A stretch of 64,000 nt of DNA from NCBI GenBank assembly GCA_016871895.1, contig VHBO01000004.1, positions 1-64,000 on the forward strand. Reading direction: 5' to 3'. Below, one piece after another: positions 35,855 to 44,946 of the stretch (within the stretch, counting starts at the first letter, position 1; the number at the start of each line of letters is the position of its first letter). This DNA comes from Gemmatimonadota bacterium. GTDB taxonomy: Bacteria; Gemmatimonadota; Gemmatimonadetes; Gemmatimonadales; Gemmatimonadaceae. Both the position numbers and the translations under genes were made by a program. Under the pieces are notes generated by a model. That model did no database searches. It saw only the letters and a program-made list of their open reading frames with translations, and was not told the DNA's origin.

Positions 35855-37738
35855 ATGCCCGTGCTGACGCCCTCGAAGTCCCTCCGCGCCGCGATGCTCG
35901 GCGCCGCCTTCCTGCTCCCGCTCGCCCCCCCGCTCGTCCACCCCCTCGCCGCGCAGTCCCGCGCGACGATGCTCCCGGTCTGGCCCGACGAGGGCCCGAT
36001 GACCTGGGCACCGCGGCCGACCGAGGCGGCGATCACCGCGAACGACCTGCGGACGCGGCTTTACCAGATCGCGGACGATTCGATGCGCGGCCGTCGCATC
36101 GGCGAGCTCGGCAACGCGAAGGTCACCGCCTACATCGCGCGGGAGTTCGAGCGACTCGGCCTGCGCCCCGCCGGTGACGGCGGCAGCTGGTTCCAGTCGC
36201 TCCCCTACGGCACCTTCGGCATCGATGCGGCATCGGCGCGCCTCAGCGTGGGGCGCGGCACCGCACCGCTCGCGATGGAATGGATCCCCGTCGCACCGAA
36301 TGCGGCGAACGGGGTGGCAGCACGCGCCGCCCTGCAGAATGTGACGGCGATCTATGCCGGCAGCACGACGGATACCGCCGCGCTCGATCCGGCGCGGTTC
36401 CGGGGCCGCATCGCGGTCTTCGTGAGCGGCGCACCCGGCGCAAGCGGCGGGGCGGCGCCCGCAAGCTTCGTCAGCTGCGCCGATGTCCCGAACAAGTTCG
36501 GCGCCGATGCGGTGATCGCCTTCGAGACGGCGCAGCGTGCGACCCCGCGCCCGGCGGCCCCCGCGCGCCCCGCGACGCCGCCGCCCAGCCCGTACCGCCG
36601 CGCGATCGCTGCCGGGGCGGTGGGCGTGCTCGTCGTCGGGCTCGACGCGATGGCACCGGCAACGCGGACCGCCGCGGTCGCCGGCGCAGGGATGATGCGC
36701 CCCGCCGCGACGCCGGGGGCCGACGCCACGCTCGCCGCGGCGACGATCGCCCGCGCTACCGCCGAGCGGCTCTTCGGACGCCCGCTCAACGACCTCGCCG
36801 TCGGCACGACCGGTGGCCACGTCTCGGGACAGTGGCAGTACGCCTGGCGCGCCGCGCCGGAGACGCACGCGCGGAATGTGATCGCGATGCTCCCCGGGAG
36901 CGATCCGACGCTGGCGGCCGAGTATGTGCTTGTGGGGGCGCACAACGATCACGTCGGCGCGAACACGGCGCCCGTCGACCACGATTCCCTGCGCGCCGTG
37001 AACACGGTGACACGCCGTCAGGGCGCGAACGACCCGGCCTGCATCCCGACCGCCGAGCAGCAGCGTCGCATCGACTCGCTCCTCGCCGCGGCCCGGCGCG
37101 TCCGCCCGGCGCGTCTCGACTCGATCTTCAACGGCGCTGACGACGACGGCTCGGGCACCGTGGTCCTCCTCGAGATCGCCGAGCGCTTCGCGAGCGAGCG
37201 GCCGGCGCGCTCGATCCTCTTCATCTCGCATCAGGGGGAGGAGGCGGGCCTCCTCGGCTCGCGCTGGTTCGTCGACCACCCGACGGTCGATCTCTCGAAG
37301 ATCGTCGCGGCGCACAATATGGATATGCTGGGCAAGGGTCGGGCGGATCAGGTGCGATTCGGCGGGCCGAACTCAGTGCAGATGCTCGGCGCACGTCGCC
37401 TGTCCCGTGAGTTCGGCGATATGATCGACTCGGTGAACGCGAACTCCGCCGAGCCGATGGCGATCGACCGGAGCTGGGACGTCACCGCCAACCCCCTCAA
37501 TCGGTTCTGCCGCAGCGATCAGGTGAGCTACGTCGCGAAGAACATCCCGGTGACGTACTTCTCGCTCGGGTACGCGCAGGATTACCACCAGGTGACGGAC
37601 GAGCCGCAGTACATCGAGTACGAGCACTCGGCGCGTCTAGGCCGCTTCATCCACGACGTGATGCTCGCGATCGCGACGCGGCCGAACCGCCCCGCCATCG
37701 CCGGCGCCGACCCGTCGTATCCGAGCTGCTTCCGCTGA
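35855..37738 (+). CDS. secreted M28-family zinc aminopeptidase with PA domain
   Basis: A 627-residue exported peptidase. After the signal peptide (ending HPLAAQ), a PA-type insert spans roughly residues 130-330 (RFRGRIAVFVSG, then an Ala/Pro-rich part). M28 ligands are visible: His and Asp in LVGAHNDHVGAN, Asp in NGADDDGSG, Glu-Glu in HQGEEAGLLGSRWF, Asp in AHNMDMLGKGR and His in DYHQVTDEPQY. It should remove N-terminal amino acids in the periplasm or outside. A TAGCGT box about 25 bases before the ATG is a possible promoter with a leader. Confidence 0.92.
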   Translation: MPVLTPSKSLRAAMLGAAFLLPLAPPLVHPLAAQSRATMLPVWPDEGPMTWAPRPTEAAITANDLRTRLYQIADDSMRGRRIGELGNAKVTAYIAREFERLGLRPAGDGGSWFQSLPYGTFGIDAASARLSVGRGTAPLAMEWIPVAPNAANGVAARAALQNVTAIYAGSTTDTAALDPARFRGRIAVFVSGAPGASGGAAPASFVSCADVPNKFGADAVIAFETAQRATPRPAAPARPATPPPSPYRRAIAAGAVGVLVVGLDAMAPATRTAAVAGAGMMRPAATPGADATLAAATIARATAERLFGRPLNDLAVGTTGGHVSGQWQYAWRAAPETHARNVIAMLPGSDPTLAAEYVLVGAHNDHVGANTAPVDHDSLRAVNTVTRRQGANDPACIPTAEQQRRIDSLLAAARRVRPARLDSIFNGADDDGSGTVVLLEIAERFASERPARSILFISHQGEEAGLLGSRWFVDHPTVDLSKIVAAHNMDMLGKGRADQVRFGGPNSVQMLGARRLSREFGDMIDSVNANSAEPMAIDRSWDVTANPLNRFCRSDQVSYVAKNIPVTYFSLGYAQDYHQVTDEPQYIEYEHSARLGRFIHDVMLAIATRPNRPAIAGADPSYPSCFR

Positions 37739-37809
37739 CCATCGGTGATCGCGTCGATCGACGCGCCACCGCCGTGCCCGCCGCCCTCCGTTCCCTCATC
37801 CCACCTCCG

Positions 37810-40425
37810 ATGCCACGCTCCCCGCTGTCGCGATTCCTCCTCACCGCCATCGTCCCGGCCGTCGCGCTCGGTGCGCAGCAGCCGGCCGCCTGGGATCCGA
37901 AGGCGATCCTCGCAGCCGAGCGCTTCGTCCGCCCGCCCGCGGCGATCGAGACGATCGTGATGACCCCACGAGTCGATATCCGACTCGACCGACTCAATCC
38001 GGCACGCACGTTGGCGCTCCGGACCACCGGCGCCGACCGCGGGGCAATCGCCGCCTACGGGGCGCCACATCAGTACCTCGGCGGCCTGAACGTGGACACG
38101 CGCGCCAACCGGTCGCGCGAGCTGACCGTGAGCACACGCACCGGCCTCGTCGTCGTCGACCCGAAGACCGGGGTCGCGCGCGCGCTGCAGACGCCGGCGG
38201 GCGCGACGATCGCCGCGGAGACCTGGTCGCCGCGCGGTGACCGGATCGCCTACATCGCGAACTTCCCGACCGCCTCGCACGCCTTCGTGGCCGACGTCGC
38301 GACCGGCCGGAGCACGCAGGTGACCCGGACCCCGCTCCTCGCGACCCTCGTGGACGAGCTCCGCTTCACTGCGGATGGCACGGGGCTCCTCGTCGTCCTC
38401 GTGCCCGAGGGACGTGGCCCGATCCCGACGCACGCCACCGATGGCGTCGAGGATGGCCCGCGCGTGCGGATGACTGGGGCGCGCAAGGTCCCTCAGCCCG
38501 TGCACTGGAGCCTGCTCGAGGATCCGCACGAGAAGGCGCAGTTGAAGTGGTATACGACCGGGCAGCTCGCCCTCGTCGACATCGCGTCACGCCGTGAACG
38601 CCGCATCGGCGCCCCGACGATGGTGCGCGCCGCCGATCTCTCGCCCGACGGCGGGCACCTCCGGGTCACGCGGATGACGGAGCCGTTCTCGTATCTCGTC
38701 CCCGTCTCGTCATTCGGCAGCGTGCAGGAGCTCTGGGATCTGACCGGCCGAGTGGTGGCGACCTTGCAGACCACCCCGCTACGTGAAGAGGCACGAGGCC
38801 CGGATGCGCCGGCGGCGCCCGACACGGGGAAGCGCAACCTGCAGTGGGATCCGGCGGGTCGTGGCCTGTTCTATTTGAAGTCGGTCTTCGCGGCGGCACC
38901 GGCGGAGGGACGCGGTGGCGCACGGAGCGGGAATGCCGGCGGCGGCAACGGCGGTGCGGCCGGCGCACGTGGCGGCCGCCCGCAGGCGACCGCGGTGCGC
39001 CTGATGCGATGGTCGGCGCCCTACGGGCCCGGTGACACCGCGCTCGTGCTGGAAGCGGGGCCGCAGCTCAGCGGGTTCGCATGGAGCCACGACGGCGCGA
39101 TGCTCTTCGTGAGCGACAGCGGGCAGGCGTTCGCGGTCCGGCCCACGGAACCGACCAAGCGATTCCCCCTCGGTCGTGGCGTGACCATCCCCGGCGGCGG
39201 CGGGTTCGGCGGGGGCGGTGGCTTCGGCGGTGGGACGCCGACCGCGGATACCGTGGGCACTGGTGGCACCCTGCTGACACACGCCGGCGTCGGCGCGCAG
39301 ACCGGCGTCCTCACGACGCCCGACGGGCGCGCCGTGTTCGTGAGCGGACAGCGGACGTACGGCACGGAGTGGCACCGTCGGGCGCCGCGGCCGTTCGTCG
39401 ACCGCATCGAGATCGAAACCGGTGCGCGATCGCGCGTCCTCGACAGCCCGGCCGACGTGTTCGAGCGGCTCGTGGCCCCGCTTGACGATGAGCTCCGCGA
39501 GGTCATCGTGACCCGGCAGTCGCCGACGCTGATCGAGGATAGCTGGCGACGGGACACGCGGACCGGCGCCCTCACGCGGCTCTCGACCGCCGTCGACGCG
39601 GCCCCGCAGGTGACGCAGGCGGTGCGGAAGCTCATCCGCGTGACCCGCCCGCGCGACGGCCTGCAGATCTGGACGAAGGTCGTGCTGCCGCGCACGTACC
39701 AGGCCGGCGTCACCCCCGGCGTCCTCTGGTTCTATCCGCGCGAGCACACGTCGATCGAGGCGTACGAGAAGACCCGCTGGAGCACGAACATCAACACGTT
39801 CCCTGCGGTGCCCGCGTCCCGCCCTGCCACCGCGACCGAGGTCTGGGTCGCCGCCGGCTACGTCTTCATCGAACCCGACCTCCCGATCCTCGGCGACTCG
39901 GGCCGGATGAACGACAACTACACGCGCGACCTCAAGGAAAGCCTCGACGCGGTGATCGATGCGCTCGTCGACTCCGGCTTCGTCCGGCGCGACAACATCG
40001 GGCTCGGCGGCCACAGCTACGGGGCCTTCAGCACCGTGAACGCGATGACGCTCGTTCCGTACTTCAAGGCGGGGATCGCCGGTGACGGGATGTACAACCG
40101 GTCGCTCACCCCCTTCGGCTTCCAGAGCGAGCGGCGGAGCTTCTACGAGGCACAGGCCACCTACCTCGATATGTCGCCCTTCTTCCGGGCCGACAAGCTG
40201 AGCGGGGCGCTGCTGCTCTACCACCATCTCGAGGATCAGAACACCGGGACCGCGCCGATGAGCTCGATCCGGCTGTTCAACGCCCTGCAGGGGCTCGGGA
40301 AGCAGGCGGCCCTCTACCTGTATCCGTACGAGGACCACTCGGTGATGACCTACGCGAGTGACCTCGATCAGTGGGCGCGCTGGATCGCGTGGTTCGACAC
40401 CTACCTCACGGGGGCGCGCCGCTAG
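37810..40425 (+). CDS. secreted prolyl oligopeptidase-type S9 serine peptidase
   Basis: An 871-residue protein with a signal peptide (FLLTAIVPAVALGAQ), an N-terminal beta-propeller-like region interrupted by two Gly-rich low-complexity linkers, and a C-terminal alpha/beta-hydrolase domain. The nucleophile Ser is in GLGGHSYGAFSTV, the acid in HHLEDQNTG and the His in YPYEDHSVM. It is related to dipeptidyl/acylaminoacyl peptidases and likely finishes peptides from the M28 enzyme just upstream. A GTG 12 codons earlier is an alternative start. Confidence 0.92.
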   Translation: MPRSPLSRFLLTAIVPAVALGAQQPAAWDPKAILAAERFVRPPAAIETIVMTPRVDIRLDRLNPARTLALRTTGADRGAIAAYGAPHQYLGGLNVDTRANRSRELTVSTRTGLVVVDPKTGVARALQTPAGATIAAETWSPRGDRIAYIANFPTASHAFVADVATGRSTQVTRTPLLATLVDELRFTADGTGLLVVLVPEGRGPIPTHATDGVEDGPRVRMTGARKVPQPVHWSLLEDPHEKAQLKWYTTGQLALVDIASRRERRIGAPTMVRAADLSPDGGHLRVTRMTEPFSYLVPVSSFGSVQELWDLTGRVVATLQTTPLREEARGPDAPAAPDTGKRNLQWDPAGRGLFYLKSVFAAAPAEGRGGARSGNAGGGNGGAAGARGGRPQATAVRLMRWSAPYGPGDTALVLEAGPQLSGFAWSHDGAMLFVSDSGQAFAVRPTEPTKRFPLGRGVTIPGGGGFGGGGGFGGGTPTADTVGTGGTLLTHAGVGAQTGVLTTPDGRAVFVSGQRTYGTEWHRRAPRPFVDRIEIETGARSRVLDSPADVFERLVAPLDDELREVIVTRQSPTLIEDSWRRDTRTGALTRLSTAVDAAPQVTQAVRKLIRVTRPRDGLQIWTKVVLPRTYQAGVTPGVLWFYPREHTSIEAYEKTRWSTNINTFPAVPASRPATATEVWVAAGYVFIEPDLPILGDSGRMNDNYTRDLKESLDAVIDALVDSGFVRRDNIGLGGHSYGAFSTVNAMTLVPYFKAGIAGDGMYNRSLTPFGFQSERRSFYEAQATYLDMSPFFRADKLSGALLLYHHLEDQNTGTAPMSSIRLFNALQGLGKQAALYLYPYEDHSVMTYASDLDQWARWIAWFDTYLTGARR

Positions 40426-40474
40426 CGGCCCCGTCGCGTGCGACGTGTCGGCCCGGGCAGAACGGGTCGACGCG

Positions 40475-41005
40475 TCAGGGGGGCGGCGGCGCGACCGGGA
40501 AGGTGATCCGGAGCGTCTCACCGGGGGGGGTGGCCCGCCACGCCTCCAGGAGCGCCCCCTGCAGCCGCCCGATGGCGGCGAGCTGATCGTCACGAACCGC
40601 CTGACACGGGGCACGCCCCGTGCGTGCCGCCTCGAGGGCGAGCGCCTCCGCCAACGCCTCGGCATCGACGGCAATCGCGCGTTCGATGTGCCCGACCACC
40701 TGCTCGACGCAGAGCGCCGCCGCCGGCAGACGCTTCACGACGCCGGCGGAGGCGAAGTCATCGATGTCCCACCCCTGCGCGATCAGGCCGAAGAACGCGT
40801 CATCGACGCCGAGGACGCTCTCGACCGCGCAGTGGGTGAGGTCGTGCGTCGGGAGGAAGGGGTGGACGCGCGCCCAGGTCCGCGTTCCATCCACGCGGAC
40901 GCACGCGAGACTCGGTCGTCCATCCGAGGTCCGCTTGAGCTCGATGCGCAGGGTGCGCCGGACAGGCGTTAGGTCGCCGTGAAGGACGGTGCGTTTAGGC
41001 GCCAT
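40475..41005 (-). CDS. conserved-looking protein of unknown function with HDLTH motif
   Basis: A 176-residue soluble protein; no family is recognised with confidence. The middle holds a striking PTHDLTHCAVESVLG stretch followed by AFFGLIAQGWDIDDF, which looks like a conserved functional core; the C-terminal part is helical and ends in a Pro-rich tail. The start is the ATG seven bases after a TAGGTT box, rather than an in-frame ATG 14 codons upstream that would encode a Gly-rich leader crossing the promoter. It diverges from the cysteine desulfurase gene. Confidence 0.65.
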   Translation of the reverse strand: MAPKRTVLHGDLTPVRRTLRIELKRTSDGRPSLACVRVDGTRTWARVHPFLPTHDLTHCAVESVLGVDDAFFGLIAQGWDIDDFASAGVVKRLPAAALCVEQVVGHIERAIAVDAEALAEALALEAARTGRAPCQAVRDDQLAAIGRLQGALLEAWRATPPGETLRITFPVAPPPP

Positions 41006-41012
41006 CCTCGGG

Positions 41013-41018
41013 AACCTA
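41013..41018 (-). promoter_or_regulatory. -10 box TAGGTT, near-leaderless start
   Basis: Seven bases before the ATG of the HDLTH-motif gene, in the divergent gap with the cysteine desulfurase. Confidence 0.55.
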
Positions 41019-41059
41019 GACCCGCCGCCGCCACCCCACCAGCACATCGCGGGGCGGCC

Positions 41060-41065
41060 TATATT
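41060..41065 (+). promoter_or_regulatory. -10 box TATATT, near-leaderless start of the cysteine desulfurase
   Basis: Seven bases before the ATG. This start removes a 28-residue N-terminal extension that would cross the promoter. Confidence 0.6.
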
Positions 41066-41072
41066 CCCCGCT

Positions 41073-42236
41073 ATGTCCGCCCCCCCGATCTATCTCGACC
41101 ACGCCGCCACGACCCCGGTTCGTGCCGAGGTCTTCGACGCGATGTCGCCGTTCTTCGGCCCGCGATTCGGCAACCCCTCCTCCGCGCACCGCTGGGGGCG
41201 TGAGGCCCGCGCCGCGCTCGACGAGGCCCGGGAGCGCGTGGCGCAGTGCCTCGGCGCCGCACCGGACGAGGTCTGCTTCACGAGCGGCGGGACCGAGTCG
41301 GACAACCTCGCCGTCCTCGGCGCCTGGCGCGTGCTCCGGACGCAGGGAAAGCGCGCGGTCGTCACCTCGCCGACGGAGCACAAAGCCGTCCTCGTCGCGG
41401 CGCATCAGGCGGCCAAGGAGGGCGCCGAGGAACGCCTCCTCCGCATCGACGCTACCGGGCGCATCGACCTCGCCGAGGCGAGCATCACCCTCGGCACCGA
41501 CACGGCCGTCTGCTCGCTGATGTGGGTGAACAACGAGACAGGGGTCGTGCAACCGATCGCCGAGCTCGCCGCGCTCGCGAAGGCGCAGGGCGCCCTCTTC
41601 CACACCGATGCCGTGCAGGCCTTCGGGAAGGTCGAGGTCGACGCGCGTGCGATTCCCTTCGACTTCGCCTCCGTCAGCGGGCACAAGGTCGGCGCGCCGA
41701 AGGGAATCGGGGCCTTCTACATCCGACGCGGGACCCCCCTCGAGCCCCTCTTCTTCGGCGGCTCGCAGGACCGCGGCCGCCGCCCCGGCACCGAGAACGT
41801 CGCCGCCGCCGTCGGGCTCGCCCGCGCGATGGAACTCGCAGTCCTCGAGCGCGAGGCGCACTGGCGGACCTTCGAGGCGATGCGCGACGCGCTGCAGGCC
41901 GCGCTCGAGGCGAAGGTGCCCGGGCTCGTCGTCCACGGCGGCGCGGCGCCGCGCGCGCCGCACATCTTGAATGTCTCCGTCCCCGGCACCGACTCCGAGT
42001 CGCTGCTGATGGCGCTCGACCTGCAGGGTGTCGCCGCCTCCAGCGGCTCCGCGTGTCAGAGCGGGAGCATCACGCCGTCGCACGTGCTCTCCGCGATGGG
42101 CGTCGCACCGGACCTCGCGAACGCCGCGATCCGGATGAGCTTCGGCGCGCTGAATGGGCCCGACGACGTGGCGCGCGTGGCGGAGCTCTTCCCCGCCCTC
42201 GTCGCCAAGGCCCGCGGGCTCGCCGGCGTCGCGTGA
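41073..42236 (+). CDS. cysteine desulfurase, IscS/NifS type
   Basis: This 387-residue PLP enzyme removes sulfur from cysteine as a protein persulfide. It begins with IYLDHAATTPV; Lys205 in SVSGHKVGAPKG binds PLP, and the persulfide Cys328 lies in SSGSACQSG followed by PSHVL. It overlaps mnmA (GTGA), so its sulfur is probably routed to tRNA thiolation, though it may also feed Fe-S assembly. No iscU or iscR is adjacent. Confidence 0.94.
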   Translation: MSAPPIYLDHAATTPVRAEVFDAMSPFFGPRFGNPSSAHRWGREARAALDEARERVAQCLGAAPDEVCFTSGGTESDNLAVLGAWRVLRTQGKRAVVTSPTEHKAVLVAAHQAAKEGAEERLLRIDATGRIDLAEASITLGTDTAVCSLMWVNNETGVVQPIAELAALAKAQGALFHTDAVQAFGKVEVDARAIPFDFASVSGHKVGAPKGIGAFYIRRGTPLEPLFFGGSQDRGRRPGTENVAAAVGLARAMELAVLEREAHWRTFEAMRDALQAALEAKVPGLVVHGGAAPRAPHILNVSVPGTDSESLLMALDLQGVAASSGSACQSGSITPSHVLSAMGVAPDLANAAIRMSFGALNGPDDVARVAELFPALVAKARGLAGVA

Positions 42237-43327
42237 CCCGCGGCCGTGTCCTCGTCGCGATGTCCGGCGGCGTCGACTCATCGGTCGCCGCCGCGCTCCT
42301 CGTGCGGCAGGGCTACGACGCCGTCGGCGTCACGATGAAGCTCTTCCACGACGGCGGGGAGATCCCCGACCGTCCGTGCTGTTCGCTCGACAGCGTGAAC
42401 GATGCCCGGCGCGTCGCTGAATCCCTCGGCATCCCGCACTACGTACTCAACCTGCAGGACGAGTTCGGACACGACGTCGTCGCGGACTTCGTCGCCGAAT
42501 ACGCCGCGGGGCGCACACCGATCCCCTGCGTGCGCTGCAACACCTTCACCAAGTTCCGCGACCTCCTCGCGAAGGCCGACGCCATCGACGCCCGCTGGAT
42601 CGCGACCGGCCACTACGCCCGCCTCGCCGATGGTCGGCTGCAGCGCGGGCGTGACGACGCCAAGGACCAGACCTATTTCCTCTGGGGGATCGATCGTGGC
42701 GTGCTCGATCGGCTGATTCTCCCAGTCGGGGACCTCACCAAGACGGAAACGCGAGCCGTCGCGCGCGAGCTCGGTCTCCTGACCGCCGAGAAGCCGGAGA
42801 GTCAGGAGATCTGCTTCGTTCCCGACGGCGATTATGTGAAGGTCCTCGAGCGCGAACTCCCCGCGGACGCGCCGGCGCTCTCGCCCGGCCCGATCGTCGC
42901 GCTCGACGGCACCGTCCTCGGCACGCACGACGGGTTCGCGCGCTACACCATCGGCCAGCGCCGCGGGCTCCCGGGTGGGCGTGCCGAGCCGCTCTATGTG
43001 GTCGCGCTGCGTCCAGATGATCGCGCGGTGGTCGTGGGACCGCGCGAGGCGCTGCTGGGCCGCGGACTCCGTGCGATGACGGTCCGATGGCTCGTGGACC
43101 CGGCGCCGGTCGTGGGGACCACGCTGCACGTGCGCGTCCGGCATCGGGCGACGCCGGTGGCCGGCACACTGCTCGCCGTTGACGGCGATGCGGTGGAGAT
43201 CGCGCTGGAGACGCCGGTCCACGCCATCGCACCGGGGCAGTCGGCCGTCTTCTACGATGGCGACGTCGTCCTCGGCGGCGGCGTCATCGCCGCCGGTCGC
43301 CGTACCCTCCCCGTCCGCGCCGCCTAG
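42233..43327 (+). CDS. mnmA: tRNA-specific 2-thiouridylase MnmA
   Basis: MnmA makes 2-thiouridine at the wobble position of Lys, Glu and Gln tRNAs. The 364-residue protein has the PP-loop MSGGVDSS (10-17), a nucleophile Cys99 in TPIPCVRCN and the partner Cys194 in QEICFVPDGDY, then TIGQRRGLPGG and a C-terminal barrel. The GTG start overlaps the desulfurase stop, coupling sulfur donor and user. Length is normal. Confidence 0.96.
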   Translation: MTRGRVLVAMSGGVDSSVAAALLVRQGYDAVGVTMKLFHDGGEIPDRPCCSLDSVNDARRVAESLGIPHYVLNLQDEFGHDVVADFVAEYAAGRTPIPCVRCNTFTKFRDLLAKADAIDARWIATGHYARLADGRLQRGRDDAKDQTYFLWGIDRGVLDRLILPVGDLTKTETRAVARELGLLTAEKPESQEICFVPDGDYVKVLERELPADAPALSPGPIVALDGTVLGTHDGFARYTIGQRRGLPGGRAEPLYVVALRPDDRAVVVGPREALLGRGLRAMTVRWLVDPAPVVGTTLHVRVRHRATPVAGTLLAVDGDAVEIALETPVHAIAPGQSAVFYDGDVVLGGGVIAAGRRTLPVRAA

Positions 43328-43414
43328 TCGGCTCGCCTGAGCGAGTGGCCTGATCACGTCGTCGGATCGCGTCGCGCCACTGATGACAGCGCGCGTGCAC
43401 CCGACCGCGCGCGA

Positions 43415-44329
43415 TCAGAGCTCGAGATCCGCCGCCTCCGCGAACCGCCGCATCAAGTCGGCTTGCGCGTCGGTCAGCCGCTCCGGCGCGACGACCTTCG
43501 CCTCGATGAGCAGATCGCCCGTACGCTCGCCCGACACGATCCCCTGCCCCCGGATGCGGAAGCGCTTCCCGCTGGACGTCCCCGCTGGCAGCGTGAGCGT
43601 CACCTGACGCTCGTCGAGCGTCGCGACCGTGAGCTTCGTGCCGAGGGTCGCCTGCGCCACGTTGATGGGGACGATGCGGATGAGATCGAGGCTGTCACGG
43701 GTGAAGACCGGATCGCCCTGCACCTGAATCGTGATGACGAGGTCGCCGGCGGGTCCACCGCGACGCCCCGCTCCACCCTGCCCCCGCAACTTGATGCGTG
43801 ACCCGGACTCACTCGCCGCCGGGATGGTGACGAGGATCTTCCGATGGGCCCCATCGAGCTCGAACTCAAGGGGAACCTTCCCGCCGCGCGCCGCGGTGCG
43901 GAACGGCACCTCGAGCGTGGTTTCGACGCTGCCGCCCTTCTGCGGGCCGGGCTGACGCGGCGCGCCGCCGCCGAACATCGACCCGAAGATGTCGCCGAGC
44001 CCACCGAGCCCACCGAGATCGAACTCCCCCATATCCGGCGGCATCCCGGGCGCGCCTGGCCCCGGACCGCGGCGGCTGCCCCCACGGGGGCGCGCGAACC
44101 CCTCGAATGCGCCGAGGCGGCGCATCTCGTCGTACTCCGCCCGCTTCTTCGCGTCACCGAGCGTGGTGTAGGCCTCGGAGATCGCCTTGAAACGTTCCGC
44201 TGCCTTCGCGTCGCCGGGGTTCGTGTCGGGATGGAACTGCTTGGCGAGCCGCCGATACGTCTTCTTGATCTCGTCGGCGGCCGCGGTGGGGTTCACCCCG
44301 AGCACGGCGTAGAAGTCCGGTTGGGCCAT
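43415..44329 (-). CDS. DnaJ/CbpA-type J-domain co-chaperone
   Basis: A 304-residue J protein. The J domain has HPD at 33-35, followed by a Gly/Phe-rich linker (SMFGGGAP) and two C-terminal substrate-binding domains. The Cys-rich zinc finger of canonical DnaJ is missing, so this is a class B (CbpA-like) protein. It follows grpE by 19 bases; dnaK is not in the window. Confidence 0.93.
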   Translation of the reverse strand: MAQPDFYAVLGVNPTAAADEIKKTYRRLAKQFHPDTNPGDAKAAERFKAISEAYTTLGDAKKRAEYDEMRRLGAFEGFARPRGGSRRGPGPGAPGMPPDMGEFDLGGLGGLGDIFGSMFGGGAPRQPGPQKGGSVETTLEVPFRTAARGGKVPLEFELDGAHRKILVTIPAASESGSRIKLRGQGGAGRRGGPAGDLVITIQVQGDPVFTRDSLDLIRIVPINVAQATLGTKLTVATLDERQVTLTLPAGTSSGKRFRIRGQGIVSGERTGDLLIEAKVVAPERLTDAQADLMRRFAEAADLEL

Positions 44330-44348
44330 CGGCGAGCGCGGGCCTCGC

Positions 44349-44936
44349 TCAGCCGTTCCACTGCCGCACGACCACGCGCGCCGGACGCAGCAGCGTCCCG
44401 GCGAGGACGTACCCCACCTGATACACCTGCGCGACGGTGCCGTCCTCCTCGGCCCGCTCGGCGGGCGCGGTCGTGAGCGCCTCGTGCCGCGCGGGGTCGA
44501 AGGGCTGCCCCACTGGATTCACGACCTCGAGGCCGTGCCCGGCGAGCGACTTGAGGAGATTCCGCTCGACCAACGCGACACCGTCGACGAGCGTCCGTGC
44601 GTCGGTCGTCGCCGGATCGACGTGCGCGAAGCGCGCGATGTCGTCGATCGTATCGAGGATCCCCTTGAGCAGATGGCTCATCCCGCGGTGCTCGGCTTCC
44701 TGCCGATCCTTCGCCGCACGGCGACGGAAGTTCTCGAACTCGGCATAGAGGCGGAGATACTTGTCCTTCTGCTCGGCCACCTGGGCGGCGAGGGCCGCCG
44801 TGACGAGCCCCGCCTCCTCGTCGCTCGCCTGCAGGACGTCGGAGACGTTCCCCTCGGCGCCGGTCGCCGTCATCTCATCGGCCGGCGAGGGCAGGCTCGA
44901 CTCGTCGGCATCGGTGGTGGTGTGTTCGCCAGTCAT
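44349..44936 (-). CDS. grpE: nucleotide exchange factor GrpE
   Basis: The 195-residue protein has an acidic N-terminus, a long helix (DKYLRLYAEFENFRRRAAKD) and the C-terminal beta domain with GHGLEVVNPVGQPFDPARHEA and GYVLAGTLLRPARVVV. GrpE releases ADP from DnaK. The frame is open upstream into cinA; the ATG ten bases after the cinA stop is chosen as it gives a typical acidic start. Confidence 0.94.
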   Translation of the reverse strand: MTGEHTTTDADESSLPSPADEMTATGAEGNVSDVLQASDEEAGLVTAALAAQVAEQKDKYLRLYAEFENFRRRAAKDRQEAEHRGMSHLLKGILDTIDDIARFAHVDPATTDARTLVDGVALVERNLLKSLAGHGLEVVNPVGQPFDPARHEALTTAPAERAEEDGTVAQVYQVGYVLAGTLLRPARVVVRQWNG

Positions 44937-44946
44937 CCGAGAAATC

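Noticed and set aside
43328-43414. Terminator between mnmA and dnaJ
   Set aside because: Only five- and six-base stems (CTCGC/GCGAG, CGCGCG/CGCGCG) are present; expected by chance at this GC content.
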